A DNA stretch of 64,000 nucleotides, taken from positions 7,207,001-7,271,000 of the forward strand of contig NC_050475.1 in the NCBI RefSeq assembly GCF_013373865.1, given 5' to 3'. Shown piece by piece: positions 50,263 to 63,933 of this stretch. Numbering within the stretch: the stretch's first letter is position 1; each line of letters begins with the position of its first letter. This DNA is from Monomorium pharaonis (Eukaryota > Arthropoda > Insecta > Hymenoptera > Formicidae). The notes beneath the pieces are model-generated. The model made no database searches and was not told the origin of the DNA. It worked only from the letters and a program-made list of their open reading frames with translations. Position numbers and translations under genes: made by a program.

Positions 50263-51186
50263 ATTAATTTATTAATTTTATGCTCCTGTGTGTGAATTTA
50301 TTAATTTGAAATATTAATATTTATATGTTGAACTCATTATTAACGTCGTAAATTTCTAATCTTAAAAAACGTTAGATATCTCGAGACTCTCAAATTTAAA
50401 AAGTGAAATAAATTAATTAAAACTCAGTTTTTAAATGCATTATTATTATTCTTTTATATATTATTATTCTTTTATATTAACAGAAAAAATAATTCCAACT
50501 ATAATTTAATTATAATTTGCAGTGCCAATTATATATTTATACTTGTTTTAATCATGCAAATTCCATTCCTGTTTTTTATTACTATGTAAATAGCGAATGC
50601 AAAAAAGTAGTTATTTTCACTATATTTATGATTGCATTTATTAATTAAATAAAAACACTTATTCAAAATTCAAGATAAATTAAGACCAACAAAGATAAAC
50701 AAAAAAAAAACATAATTTCTTAAAACATAGATTTATTTCCATTAATTCAATAAATCTGCTTATCATCCATTTTGATATTTTACATTACTAATATTTCAAA
50801 TTACCGAGTGTATAATTTGTGATAACATTTTTTGCAGTTGACGGACCTATAAACGTAAGATTGTTATTATTAACATTATAGCAGTAATAACTACAAAATA
50901 AATCTTCCCTAATAATAATTCTTTTACTACGCAATCGTAGTCGCAAATAGAATTTTCAAATAATCATAAAATATCGTATAATAATGAAATTGTTTGTTTT
51001 TTTCGTTTCCGCGTAGCTTCTCTTGCTCCCAAATCTCTATGAAAAAAATCGATAAAGCTAATATTTTTAAGATTAGAAATTTGCAGCGTTAATAATGAAT
51101 TATTCAATATATAAATAACATACATTTTTTAAGTAATAAATTCACATACCGATGCACATAAAATTACTAAATTAAGAAATTCATTG

Positions 51187-51291
51187 GTAATATGTCTATC
51201 TATTACCTCTAATATGACATTTTATATTTTACGTTACGAAATTTCATCGATAGTGGAATTCTGTCAGCAACTATAAGTATCAAATTCATGT
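51187..51291 (-). repeat. Dispersed repeat, copy 3 (inverted)
   Basis: Inverse complement of copy 2, including CCACTATCGATGAAATTTCG and AATGTCATATTAGAGG. Copies 2 and 3 form the arms of an inverted repeat about 0.9 kb apart, possibly the ends of one element. Confidence 0.8.
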
Positions 51292-51632
51292 TAAATTGTA
51301 ATTTTGTTATTAATAATTGTTTAATTTAATTAATTTATGATTGCAGAGGCTAAAATAAGAGATGCAAACTTTTGACATTGAACATATCAGCAAAAAGCGT
51401 CGACAGACGTATCCGAGGCATTTAGGGTCCTTCTCGGGTTCCGCTGTGTCGTTAAACGCCGTAGATAAATTAACAAACGGCAACCCGGGTACGCAGCGAC
51501 GGGCTAATTATGCGTCGAAGCGTTATATACCGCGCTCGGGTGGGACTCCAAAAGGTGAGAAAGTTATATTCCCCGCGACGAATTAATTCACCTATACTCG
51601 CCCTGCTCGAAATTTTCATACGGCGGGATGTA

Positions 51633-51679
51633 TGCGCTTGACACCATGTAGACCCTAACGATCTGACGCGCTAATACAC
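51633..51679 (+). promoter_or_regulatory. Bipartite motif TGCGCTTGACACC-N18-TGACGCGCTAAT
   Basis: Same two words, order and orientation as the copy at 48744, with spacing 18 instead of 20 and unrelated DNA between and outside the words. Confidence 0.45.
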
Positions 51680-52448
51680 TCTTTAGCTCTAGGGTGTTAC
51701 CCACACGAGAGACCGTGCGCCGTTTACTGACCGTTCACAGATTCCCTCCGGGAATCGGGGGCGCGTAGGTGCGCGTGTGCGTGCGGGGTGCACGTGTGTA
51801 CGTTAGGTGTACACGTTCACGTAAGCGACGCGTGTAGAGTTTTGGAATATTTAATCCCCTCCTGTCTAAAGGCGGTAATTAATGTATTTTGCCAAATACA
51901 CTTTGAAACGCCTTCCCCCACCGTTGCGATTGCGCGATTAAATTATCCTTAAACGATGCAACGCACCTTGCTCTCCGCGCAGGGGTAATTTCACGTGAAA
52001 AAGGGGAATTTAGAATCGTCCGAAGTTTAAGGGAAACAACGGACAAGCGGCGTATTTCTCGCGGACGTTGAAATTAAAGCGCGTAATTCCTTCTCTTAAT
52101 TAATTCACTTCTGGAATCGCAAATATAAAATCAAATGTACTCTTGCAACCAAGTGTTGAAATAAAATTGTGAAATTCACTCGTTTCTCGAGAGAGGGCTG
52201 AACGAAGGGTTCCTCAATCGAATCAACGTGAGGGTGCGCGAAATTTTCATCGCGTCATCTACGGCGCTTCTAAATTCGTCGGGCAAAGAAACGCGTGATG
52301 GAATCTCGACCCAAAGTCGCGAGTTTTTCTTAGCTACTCTGCGGCGGCGGCACGAGGAGAGAGAGCTTAAGCATGCGGGAATGAAATCGGACAGGGCGAC
52401 GGAATCGGTAAAGCGACGAGCAATTCAACTTCGCCGAAAAGCGCGCGT

Positions 52449-52483
52449 CGGCGGCGGCGGCGGCGGCGGCGGAGGAGGAGGAG
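52449..52483. repeat. (GGC)n-(GGA)n repeat
   Basis: GGC units followed by GGA units. The glycine run in the overlapping frame is an effect of this repeat. Confidence 0.9.
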
Positions 52484-53044
52484 GGCAGCGGTGGTAGTAG
52501 TTCTCTCAGGACGGAGGTGCTTTGTTACTTTTGTTAGTTCCCGGCCTGCCTGCCGCTGACGGGACAATCAATCACCGCCGTCTCTCGGTAAACGCAAAAC
52601 GAAAAGAAAGAGAGAGAGAGAGAGAGAAAGAGGGTAGCGGGACGGGAGGACGGGAGGACCGAGGGTGCGAGAGAAGATCGGAAGTGAAGCCCCGCGGTTT
52701 CCTCCCCTTCCCTCACGGGGGGGTGTGTGTGTGCGAGTTGCCAGTTTTATGCCGCTCGTCTGGGGAATTCGAACGACGAAATTGGCGATTGAAACGATTC
52801 CTCCGAATCCCCCCTCTCTCTTCCCTTTATTTAAAACATCCAAAAGAGATGCAAGATTTAAAATAAAAGGTAAATATTCTAATTATTACCTAGACATATT
52901 CAATCCTGATGTAATGGAAAGATCAGCTTAAGGTTGTAAGATTATCGCGAAAATTTTGATGGAACATGTAGATCGAAAGAAAAATTAGTAAATTATTAGT
53001 AATATGTTAGAAAGAATGAGTGTCAAAGCCTTCTCTTAGACTCT

Positions 53045-53327
53045 AAAGAGTGATCCCCAAAATAGCTTCTTTTTGGAGCCCGCGATTTTAGAACTGAATT
53101 TTGTGCCAAATAATACTTTATGACGAGGTATCAATCACAAAAAAATTTTTAAGTGAACCAACAATTGGTTCCAGAGATATGAGGAGTCAAAGTTAATTAA
53201 CGGGTCAGTTCATACCCTTTGAAATACGAATTCTTCGTCATAAGGTAACATTTAGCACACAATATAGTTTCAAAATCGCGGCCCCCAAACGAGATTAACA
53301 AATCACTGATTTTGGGGTCACTCTTTT
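53045..53327. mobile_element. Inverted-repeat element, about 283 bp
   Basis: Left AAAGAGTGATCCCCAAAAT and inverse right AAAGAGTGACCCCAAAAT. Inner arms also match at GCGATTTT and CTTATGACGA / CTTTATGACGA. It lies in the presumed Dbx intron. No coding capacity. Confidence 0.75.
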
Positions 53328-54891
53328 ATTTAGTTACTTTCATCAGCGAATTTCATTATAATCTTCCATTATGTTTCAATCATATTGAACATTTGCATTC
53401 CGCGGTGCTTTCATCTCTAAGTATACCTTATAAATTTCTTAAATTTAATTCACACACACACATATACGTAGAACAAATTTATATTTATTTATTTTCTTTC
53501 TCTTATAATTCTTTATTTTGTTCCTATATATAAGAGCTGAGTTTGACATCTCTGTTCTGCATAATAATGCGACTCGCGTGCAATGATTTGTGTTCAGCCT
53601 GTGACTATTATTGAAAATTTAGAAATTTCAATTTCTTTTCTGCTTGTATTCTGTTCTTTCTTTCAAGACTCATCGACGTATAGCTGTCAAACTCGCCGTA
53701 TATATTTCGCGTATATATTTTGAAAAGATTTGCCCACCCCTCAACTTGAGTTTCAAGCACGCTTCCTCGGAAAATCCAACTGCGAGCGAGCAGCGCGTGT
53801 CGATTTCAATATCTTCTCCCTGAGTTGTAAGAAGAGCGATATAGCTGTAATCCGTAATATACAGTTGTACAAAACTTCATTGAGAATATTCTCAAATTGA
53901 TAATAATATAGAAGAAGAAAGAGATATAAACATAAAAAATAAAAATAGATTTAAATAAATGTTATTTCAAATTTTATACGTTCAATCGTATGCGAAACGT
54001 ATTATTATTGAAACATTCACTAATATAATGAGCTGATTAGTTAATATTTATATAATATCGTAAAGCGAGAATTTATTTATTTAACAAACGTAATAAAATT
54101 AGTAAAAACTATCCACAGATAAAAATACCAAAAAACACCGTGGTATCACGCATCCTATTTATAAAAAAAAAAATTTCACCCTCGGACATGAATATGAAAA
54201 GGAAAGCTCATTAATTAAAGCTCATTAATTGAAGAGCAAATAAATCTTGATCATCCCGCCGTAATAATATAAAAATCTTTTAATTGGAGTTAGATCCAAA
54301 AGAATTGAATGATGCGTCCGGGAGAATCGATCGTTCATCCCCGATTATCCCTTAAACAGCAACCGATCGGTCCACCTTGGGATCGTTCAAATATCGTTAT
54401 AGTCGCGACGATCAAGCATAACGACGACATCCGAAAGGCGTTATATAGAGTGTGCGAGTGGGTAATCGTTAAACGATTGGCTACGGCCTCTCTCGCTCTC
54501 TCTCCCTTGTCTTCCATCCTTTCTCCATCCCTCCTGAAGGAACCCCGGGCTGGAAATCCTCCTCCGTTTAACTCCCTGCCCCATTCCTTGCACCCACGCG
54601 CCCGCCCTTACTTCCGCCTACCCTTCGTGCACCCCCGCGTGCCTCAACCCCCCGTTCCCTCCCCCCTCCCTACGTTCGTCCCACCTCCTGGTCGCTCTTT
54701 CAACTCAACCCCCTGTGCCATCCACGCTGTGCCTAGTGCGGTGGTGGCGCCATCTGGTGCAGTTTAATAAAAGACGATCGATTATGACGTCGGCCTCAGA
54801 ACTACCCCTCAGCTCACTCACTCTTGCCGACTCCCTCCCCCCTTTCCCCCGTCCACCCTTCGCCGGTCTGGCCACGAATGCTCACCCCCAA

Positions 54892-54892
<1 letters not shown>

Positions 54893-54926
<34 letters not shown>

Positions 54927-54940
54927 TTTTTCTCTCACTC
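54893..54940. repeat. (CT)n-rich tract
   Basis: CT repeat with T-rich interruptions in a long pyrimidine-rich region (about 54.5-54.97 kb). Confidence 0.85.
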
Positions 54941-57900
54941 TTTCTCATTCACTCATCGACTACTTCAACTCTCTTTTTAGGGTTCCCTCTCATGCGTTCG
55001 TCGATTCTGTGTCCTGAAATAGCGCAAAAAGAACAGAATAGAAAAAGAAAAGAAATTCCAGAATTCATGAAGGAGGAGAGGGAGATTATACATCATACGA
55101 GGGGACACACCGAAAGATTTTTTTCTCTGCGCGATCTTTATGTATGTACATAACATAGCAGGATTAATCGTCTTTTTTTCTTATCCTAATATTAAGACTA
55201 AATTTTTTGTAATTGCGCATTTCGCGATGATAAAATTCACGCTAGAAGTGTTTTTATCTTACAAAGAAAATGATTACTCATTGACTTCTCGCTGAGAAAA
55301 GTCCACAAAACTCACAGATCATTGTCATATATTTATCAATTTAATTCTCATTCCATTCGCCGATCGTTTTTCGAGGGAAACGGAGACTATAAAAAAAATT
55401 CTCTCTCTTTCTCTCTCTTCGAATTTTCCCCATCGCATCCGCGTTGACTCTGCGTGAAAAGGACGAGGTAAGAGAGGAGCGAGGGTCCGGAGGGTCGAGA
55501 GTGCAGAATGGGAGGGAAGGTGGAGGCGAAAGGGACGACAGGGAGCCGAGTAGGGGTTGCCATCCGTACAGGGGTACACTGCGAGGTGAGGTCAGCCAGA
55601 CCGGAGGAGGGAGAGTGGGCAAACCGTGGAGGGGGAGGGGGTGGATCAAACGTAAAAAGTACGGCACAAAGCTGCCGGTGTGGCGCGATCCTGCGGGCGA
55701 AGGGCAGACGGCTGCCTGATGTATGGAAAGGAAGTCGCGCGATAATAGAGGGGAAAAAGGGCCTTTGCGGATTTATCGGCGCCGCGCCGCGCCGCGCCGC
55801 CCCGGTGACGATTTAATCGATTGTTTTTCCTCGAAGCGGATAAAGGCGTAATTGCGAACACCGGCGGATCTCGTTTAATTCTTTGAAGCCCGGCGATATG
55901 AAAAATCACCTATACCACCCTCTTTGCTCACGAGTTAACTGACTATTCGATTATTTCACTTGGAGTCTTAATGGCATTTATGCTTATATAACATGAATTT
56001 TCGCATCAACGAGGGAAATAAAACATATCTCTTTCCTATTATTTATGTGCAATACCAACGTTTACGTAATGCCAGTTATTAATTCTAAATAAATATAAAA
56101 TCTCTGCGATTCAAGGAGATAATTCGGTACGCTGGAAATCTCTTCGTTGCGCGAGTTTGCGAGATTGAATTAAAGTTTTGAGGCCAATGAGTGTGTAAGA
56201 TTGTATTTGATTTAATTTAATTAAGATAATGAAGAGACATGAGAACAAATGTCTCTTAACAGCTTTTAATGAAAATTGTTTATTTCGACGTGCACAGTTT
56301 TTTTCCAGTTAATTTTCTTGCCTCGGCACTAAATAAATTATATGAAAAATCTTTAATTAAAAAAAAATGTATTTGATCCTGGGTCATCTTTACGAGATTA
56401 ATTACGGGTAATAAAAGCAGGCAGTTTAGCGTTATGCGAGGGGGAAACGCCTCGAATGTTTCCGTAAAAGAGTGCGGATATCAGGGGTGGTACGAGATCG
56501 TAAAAGTAAAAAGAGCAGCGCAAGCTGCCGCGTCGCGATTCAGCCGGAGATGAGCTGGCAATTGCTGATGTAAAGTGAAAAACGTCATGTGTTCTCGCGT
56601 CTTGAGATGTCGTATATGAAACCCCTTTTCCGGTTCGAAGAAAAATATCGTCGTCATCGTCACAGACAGATGCCCGTGATAATCGGAACCTAATCACCCG
56701 ACTAAGAAAAAAAAGGAAGAAGTTAGGACACGTCATCCCAAATGGAATTGAAATTAATCTCTAATGCTTTTTCAAACAATCGTGAATATTTATTCGCAAT
56801 TATTGTGCGTATCCTTTTTCACAGGATTTTTTATACTTGTTTTCATAGATTGCGACGTAAATTGCGTTGCGCTGATAAATACTTTTCTCGATACAAATAT
56901 TGTAATGAAGGCAATAGAATAGCAATGCAGGGGACAGATTTCCACGCGTCCTCGTAGAGAATCCCATATTTATCCTCATACACCCATTCGATTTTATGAA
57001 TACGATCCCATGCGGTAAACGAGAGGGGCGAACACATCCTGGAATCGACGTCAGTCCGCGATAAGAGGATGGACGGACGAGGGAGGTTTACAATCCAGAT
57101 ATACAATTTGCGAATTTACAATCCGTCTGCGTGCAGGTCGTATAACCGGGCTACAGCTGCGAGAGTGGAATACGATCCGACACACGAATCGGAAGTGATA
57201 TTTCCGGGAGAAATGTCGCGAGAGCGAGAGGAACTCGCCGAGGGGAGAGGAGCGCGGTGGATGTCGCGCTCCGAGGTTCTCTCGTTGCAAAATATATTAT
57301 TTCTAAATGTCGAAAAGAGTACATTTATGCATGTGTCACATTTCAAAGCATTATCGAAAATATCAAAATTTTATAGATTGTTCTATTGTTTGCGTTTGAG
57401 TATCTGTATAAATTTGAACACAATTATTAAGTATTGATTTTAAAGGTGTTTATTTTTTTTTGTTTGCTTCCAGTTCTTATGTAAAATCGTTTTTCGCAGT
57501 ACTTATTATATTTGATGAGAAAGAAGTTTATATATGATACATAATAATATATAATAATAATATAAATCTAAATATTCGAAATAAATATTTGATGTACATC
57601 GTTCATTATCTTTGTCATCTTTGGTGTGTTCGATTACAAGATTAAAATGAGTCACAAAAATATTAATCATTTGGTCTACAATAAAACGTCAACGATTAAA
57701 ATGTGTTGATTTATATTTGTTTAATCGTCTCACATTTCGAAATATCTAAGATCTTCAATCAATTTAATAAAAATTCGATACGCTCCAGTCATGTGTAAAT
57801 AATCAAAGTATGTTTAAATCCATTCAATCAATACCATCCAATCCATTTAAATCAGGAAAATACTCAAATTTCTACAAATAAATATAAAAGACTTCTATTA

Positions 57901-60900
57901 AAAGCCAAAATCTTTTACAAGCAAACGTAAAGGATGCTTTGAAAGAAATGTTTCGAAAGTTCAATTAATTCACTTTAGTCTTCAATCTGCTTAAATCTCA
58001 AGTCGAAAATTTTTCACTTAATTGGTTAAAAGCCTTAGCTTAAGAAGTTACAACCGACAAACGACAAGTTGCCGTAAAATTCGAGCCCGCTCATCTTATC
58101 ACTTTTTATATTGGATGAACCGAAGCGGTTCCGAGGTAGCCCGGTGTATTAAAATCGACTTTTATTAATAAATTTAATGTTTACGACATACATTAAGCTC
58201 ATTTGCCCCCCACGGGCGGAAAGACGGGGACGAAGAGCACCCGCTATCGCCGTCGCGGGGTCATCGATGCCGTTCTCGATTCCCCGGCCTTCGATTTTAC
58301 CGGCGCGCTCGCCGTGAGTGATTAAAGTTGATTCTCAAAGGCGAGATCTATATGCATACCGTGGTATTGTATATTCATGGTTTCTTAGCTCCCACGTCCG
58401 CCTCCGGCGCGAGCGAGAGCGCGGAGCGGATGGGAGTGGCGGGGCGCAGCTCTCTCTCAAAGTAAAATCCATAATGCATGAAGGTCCACGGGCTAAGCCG
58501 AAGAGCTTAAAGCCGTAAGATATTGCGCGGCGTTATATTCATGTTATGCTCTGCGAGAGGCAGGCCTTTGTTTTTAATATCCGCGGCAGATTGTAGCCGG
58601 AGCGATTAGGGTAACGTCGTTCTCCGCTCTCTAGACTTTGATCCACCCGCGATCAAGACGAATGAGCTTCCGCCAGACTGACATACGAACGACTCGAAGG
58701 AACCGCCATAAAAAAATGCGCGGGCGACGGAATACGAGAACCTGTTATCGCGCAATGGAATAAACGCCAGGCCTGCAGGATTCGTGTTCATTTTCTCTCT
58801 ACCAATGTAGACTAATTTTAATCTCCGCATTTAACTTATTCTTTAACTTTTTCTAATTCCCACATTACATTGAAAAAAAAGTGTTTGATATTTGTGATTA
58901 TAATTGCATGATAAAATAGGAATGATTGAGAACTTCACTTTTGTGAAGAGGAAGATTACAAGTATAGATACAAGTCTTTTAAAGTAGCTCTCATTATTTC
59001 TTGAAAACTAAACGTTGCGTTGTAGTAATACTGATAAAAATATTATCTATTTAGATAATTAAAGAAATAAAAACTCACATTCATCTTTTTCTATTTAAAA
59101 TCTGTTAATAACAAATTTTTTAATAACGAGAATGAAATGTGCATGATTTTCTTTTGCAAATTGCACAGCTTAAACAATAGTAAATATATTATTAATAATA
59201 TTTATACATTTTTTGTACTTGTTTTATACCATAATACGAAATGACATAAAATCATTGTAGACGAAACTGTAAACCGATGCATTTCTCTGTTACTGAAAAT
59301 AGATGATAGATCTATTCTTTTCGTAATAATTTTATTTCAAAGAAATTGTATATTTCTTAAAATTGTTTAGTATTACTTTTTAATCATTATGTTGTTTTTA
59401 TTTTTAAAATATTCAATTCTAAATCTTTTCATTTTATAAGCTTTGTTGTTTAGTACACAAAAATATATTTATTTAGTTAAATATTAAATAAATACTTTCT
59501 ACTTTCGTGCTTAATTTTAAATCTTGCCATTTATTCTAAAAATTTTCAGTTTCCCCAAATTATCCGGAATCAAATATTTAAACTCAACACGTGATTTGTA
59601 AGACATCATACATTTAATTATATCTTAATTATATGTTAATTTTTACTTCTCTTTTATGTACATACATTTAAAACATTGTATATTTAAATTATATTAAAAC
59701 TTTTAATTTTACCTTTTAATTTTATACAATAAGAAAAGAAACTAATAATTCGATACATTATAGAGAAATAAATTTAAGCAACAAAGAACCTCCGTATATC
59801 AAAACAAGTATTCCTTTTAATATACCGATACGGCTGTGTTATGAGACTCTTTGCAAAAAGTTATATCGAAAAGCTTGAATGGCCGAGAACGACGCTATGA
59901 AGATGATCGCCGATCGTCGGTGAGTTTCGCGTTATCGCGTAGTCCAGTGTGTACCTTGCAACTGGATACACGAGGAACAGAGGTTCTCCTCGCGACGGAC
60001 ATCAAACGTACATATCTCCGTCTCGAAGCTCTTCGACGTTTGTGCAAATACAGGTCGGCTATGGCTCTCTCGTCGGGTCAGCTCGCCCGCTGGCGGTGAG
60101 CCGCGGTGGCGGCGGCGGCGACGGCGGCGGATTGCTCTCGTAAAAGCTTGCCAAGGCAAACTTGAATCAACGGCGGACCTAATGGCTACAAATTGATTTG
60201 ACCGACGGAATCCGGGAAACTCGATATCCTCCTCTCGAAACGCCAAACCTAATGGCCGATCTATCTAACGTGTCAACGTCAGTGCCGTGGGAAAGGGCGA
60301 TCTGCGAGAAACCGGCGTGGAAATTGAATTGAGGAGAGCGCTTATACACCTCTTTCGCCTCCCGTCGCGATAATAATTAAACGTTGCTCAAATTCATCGC
60401 GTTTGCAATTCCCCTCCCCTCCACCCCTCCCTGCCCTTTGTTCCTCCGTCTCTCGATCGAGTTAATTCTCCGTGAAACGCTTTTTCCCCCGCCATTGTGA
60501 ATGTAAGTGCTTAACGTTATTTTACATAACTTTTGCGTCCATTTGGCAGACGCGTTAACTGTCCATCGCGCTCCAAATCGCTCGAGAGGGTAAATTGCAT
60601 TGCCAATTTGGAAAGAATCGCTTCCTCCTTCGCACGCAAAAAAAAAAAAAAATTCTCCACAACGCCGCTTTATACGCGGAACCGTCGGTATTTTCTTTCG
60701 GGGATATTAAATAGGCTGCCAGCAGCATAAGGGTGGAATCATTTTTCCCCTCATTCTTTAATATAATTCGCGGATCTCTCGGAGCGGGACATTCACCCTA
60801 CGACGGCCAAGACGAAGAAATGAAGAGGCTAAGGATAAGGATCTCGTCGGGAGATTTAATTCAATGCTTGAGAATATCTCGGCGTAAATAGCGGCATTGT

Positions 60901-63899
60901 GCGTCCCTTGATTAGATAGGCGTTGCTAAACTCGCAAAGTTTTAGAAAGACCTCAAGTAAGACACAGATGGAACTTAACGCGATGGCGTTAATCGCCTCT
61001 CTTTCGAGATCGAGATACTAATCGACGGTATCGCATGCGCGGAATAAATGCTATTAATTTCGATTTCTTTTTGCGCGGAATATCGCAATTAATAATTTCC
61101 TTATAATCATAGAAAACGACATGTCTTAATTTTGCTGCAGTCAGAGAGATACTCATTACTGTAACAAAATTTTGAATATAATCTATTTTACTAAAGACGG
61201 CAGTGGTTAGATTGATCGGAACGAGTCGAGATTAGCAACAATTTTAGATCGACATGTCTCGAACGGTCGTTTAGAGATTGCGTTTAAGACATTACAAATA
61301 TATTTAATATTTGCAAGTATCCCATGGCATATAGTCTATCTCGACTGAAATTGTGATTTAATATTTATTTTTTCACTTTTTTGTAAGCATTATATATATT
61401 AAACAAGAAAGAGAGATGAATAGCGGTAGAATTCCGCCTGATATTACTTGGAAAGCAGTTGTTGAAGCAGTGAAAATATATAACTTACCAATCCGACAAG
61501 GGGAGTTTCAGAATTCAATATAAATTATAGTCACTAAGATTCCCGAATGTGGGATTAATTGTCGGCGTGAACTGGCGCGTTAACCGTTTCCGCAGCCTTA
61601 TTTAAAATTAAGTAACGATAATATATTCAATGCCTTTTTAATACGTAAGAGATATGAATATATAGCATTTAAACATTTCCTGCTCACTGCTCTTCTCTAA
61701 AAATTACGATTCAAAAATTGTGACAGGCCGACTCCAGTCTCCTCTCCCCAATATGACGTGGCAGCTTAAAGAACTCGGCAATTTTTGCTGGTACACGAAT
61801 AACCGACGAGACGGCCGATTCGGGCGACGTCGGGTAAGTTCCGTGAAATCGGTGCCGGGCGCCGCAACTAGGATCCGTGGCTTTTATATCGCGAATTAAG
61901 CTCGCGGCGTGATTCTGACAGCTCTGGCAACTTGTAAGAAGAAGAAGGGAAACCGCCGCCCCGTTGCCCGTCGGTTCTGATTATTAAAAAGATAACAAGC
62001 CCCCGGGGGCTCTCTTTAATTTTTCCGTCGTTTCCGACATAACGGAGACGTCCCGGGCATAAAAGTGGCCGGCCTCCTCATAATTCCAGATAATTTAAGG
62101 TCGACGGCGTTGATGAGTTCTACCTACGGGCGACGCGAGAGCGATTTCTGACAAGACGCTGCGCTGCTGTCTCAATATCCCCCAAGGCGGAAATGAAAAG
62201 CTGCGTCTCTTAATTTAAAATATCACGAATTCTTCTAACTTGTGTGTCCGTCCACTTAATTAAATGTGCGTGTTTAGAGAATTATATATTTTTAAGGTAT
62301 CTTAAATAGCTCGAGAAGAGCGAGATGTACGAAAAGCTCGAAGCGAACGAATCAGATTGAAATTTGCAAAGTCTACTATAAATGTGAAATTCAAAGTAGA
62401 CTTTACGAATCACGTACAAGTATTTCGTACAACTATTTCGTATCTCTTTAGTACACAGAAAAAAATAGTATCAAACTAAAACTAATTTGCTTGTATATGA
62501 AACAATGATAAAGTTGTTTGTATAATTTCATCTTTTTTAAAGAATTTAATAAACTCAAGTTTTAGTAAAAAATTATATTTTTTACTAAAACTTGTTGTAC
62601 TAAAACTTGTTATACAATAATCATCCGAAGAGCACTATGTATATAACTTTGATGATAATAATATTTTTAAAAAATTCTAATTCTTGGTTTAAAAATCATT
62701 ATTTCTTTTATCCGATATTTTTTATCAATTTATAAAAATTATTATTGAATAATAAGAATATGTCTTTCTTGATGAAAGAAAATTTCTTCATGTAAAAGCA
62801 AATTATGTTTGTTTAACGCTATATAATCCCATTTCAATATTCAGTATTATTCGAAAATAAAGATATTCTTAAAACAAAAAAAAAATGTTTTGTGTAATTT
62901 TTTAAGTTATGATTTTGCTGTACAATTGTTAAGAAAAATTGCAGAAATGAAAAAAGTATAGAAATAAAATATATAATATTTTACACCTACATATAAAATA
63001 TATAAAGAACATACGACATGTAATATTAATCTTCTGTATATAAAACAAAAGTGAGTCTTCGTGGCTTCTGAGATCTCGGGCTCCCGTGATAAATCAACAT
63101 CTTCATCTCGTTAAAGGCGCTGAGAGGGATAAGGGTGTAGGCACAGCCAAGAAAGGGGTTGGCTCTCGCTCACCATCACTAATTACTTTAGTTATCCCCC
63201 TTTAACCCTCGACGTTCCTCTTAAACCCACCCTTGTCATAAACTGTAGTGAAGCCTCGAACCTGTGTGAAACGGCACCTCGTCCTCTCTCATCCATCCCT
63301 TCCCCCCTCCCCCTCCAGCCGCTTCCCTCCACCCGCTGTATCCTACCGCCCCTCAAAGTACCAGATTACCCTTGGAAAAGCTTTATTATTATCATCCACC
63401 CGTGGCACCGCAAGTCCTTAATTAAATTCGAGAAAAGATTCATGGGTCCAGTACGGAGGATTCGAAGTGCAATAATTCGAGGTCATTTTCAAAACCTAAC
63501 TGGCATGCACTTTGGAAAACATATTATCCCCGGAAACTATGAAAAAACGTAACGTTTAACAAAAACCAGTCGCCAGAAAAACAAAAGAAAAATTTATTGC
63601 GCCGTTAATTAAAAAATCTGGAACTTTGGGAAAATTATAATTGATATTGATAAAGATATTTCTTGGAACTTACGGAGCTTTGCAAATAATCTGTCTTGCA
63701 AAGGACGCGATACGGGGCGAACGGTGACGATAACAATGCCACTTCGACACGCATCCGACACGTCGATAGCTCGATAACTTAGATGGCAATACCGAGACGG
63801 AAGTTCCGATAGCGGTATTATCGCTCTCGCACTCGGTACATTAAGGGAGACGTGAAATTCGGCATCTGCTACCAACACTTCGCCGCTATTAAGAGACAT

Positions 63900-63901
<2 letters not shown>

Positions 63902-63931
<30 letters not shown>
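63902..63931. repeat. (AG)n microsatellite
   Basis: About 15 AG units near the window end. Confidence 0.95.

Positions 63932-63933
<2 letters not shown>

Noticed and set aside
51362..51586. 74-codon plus-strand frame with a basic KKRRQ stretch, checked as a homeodomain exon
   Set aside because: It is on the wrong strand for Dbx, has no homeodomain helix pattern and no suitable splice donor.
52228..52497. 89-codon frame ending in a glycine run
   Set aside because: The glycines come from a GGC/GGA repeat and the rest matches nothing.
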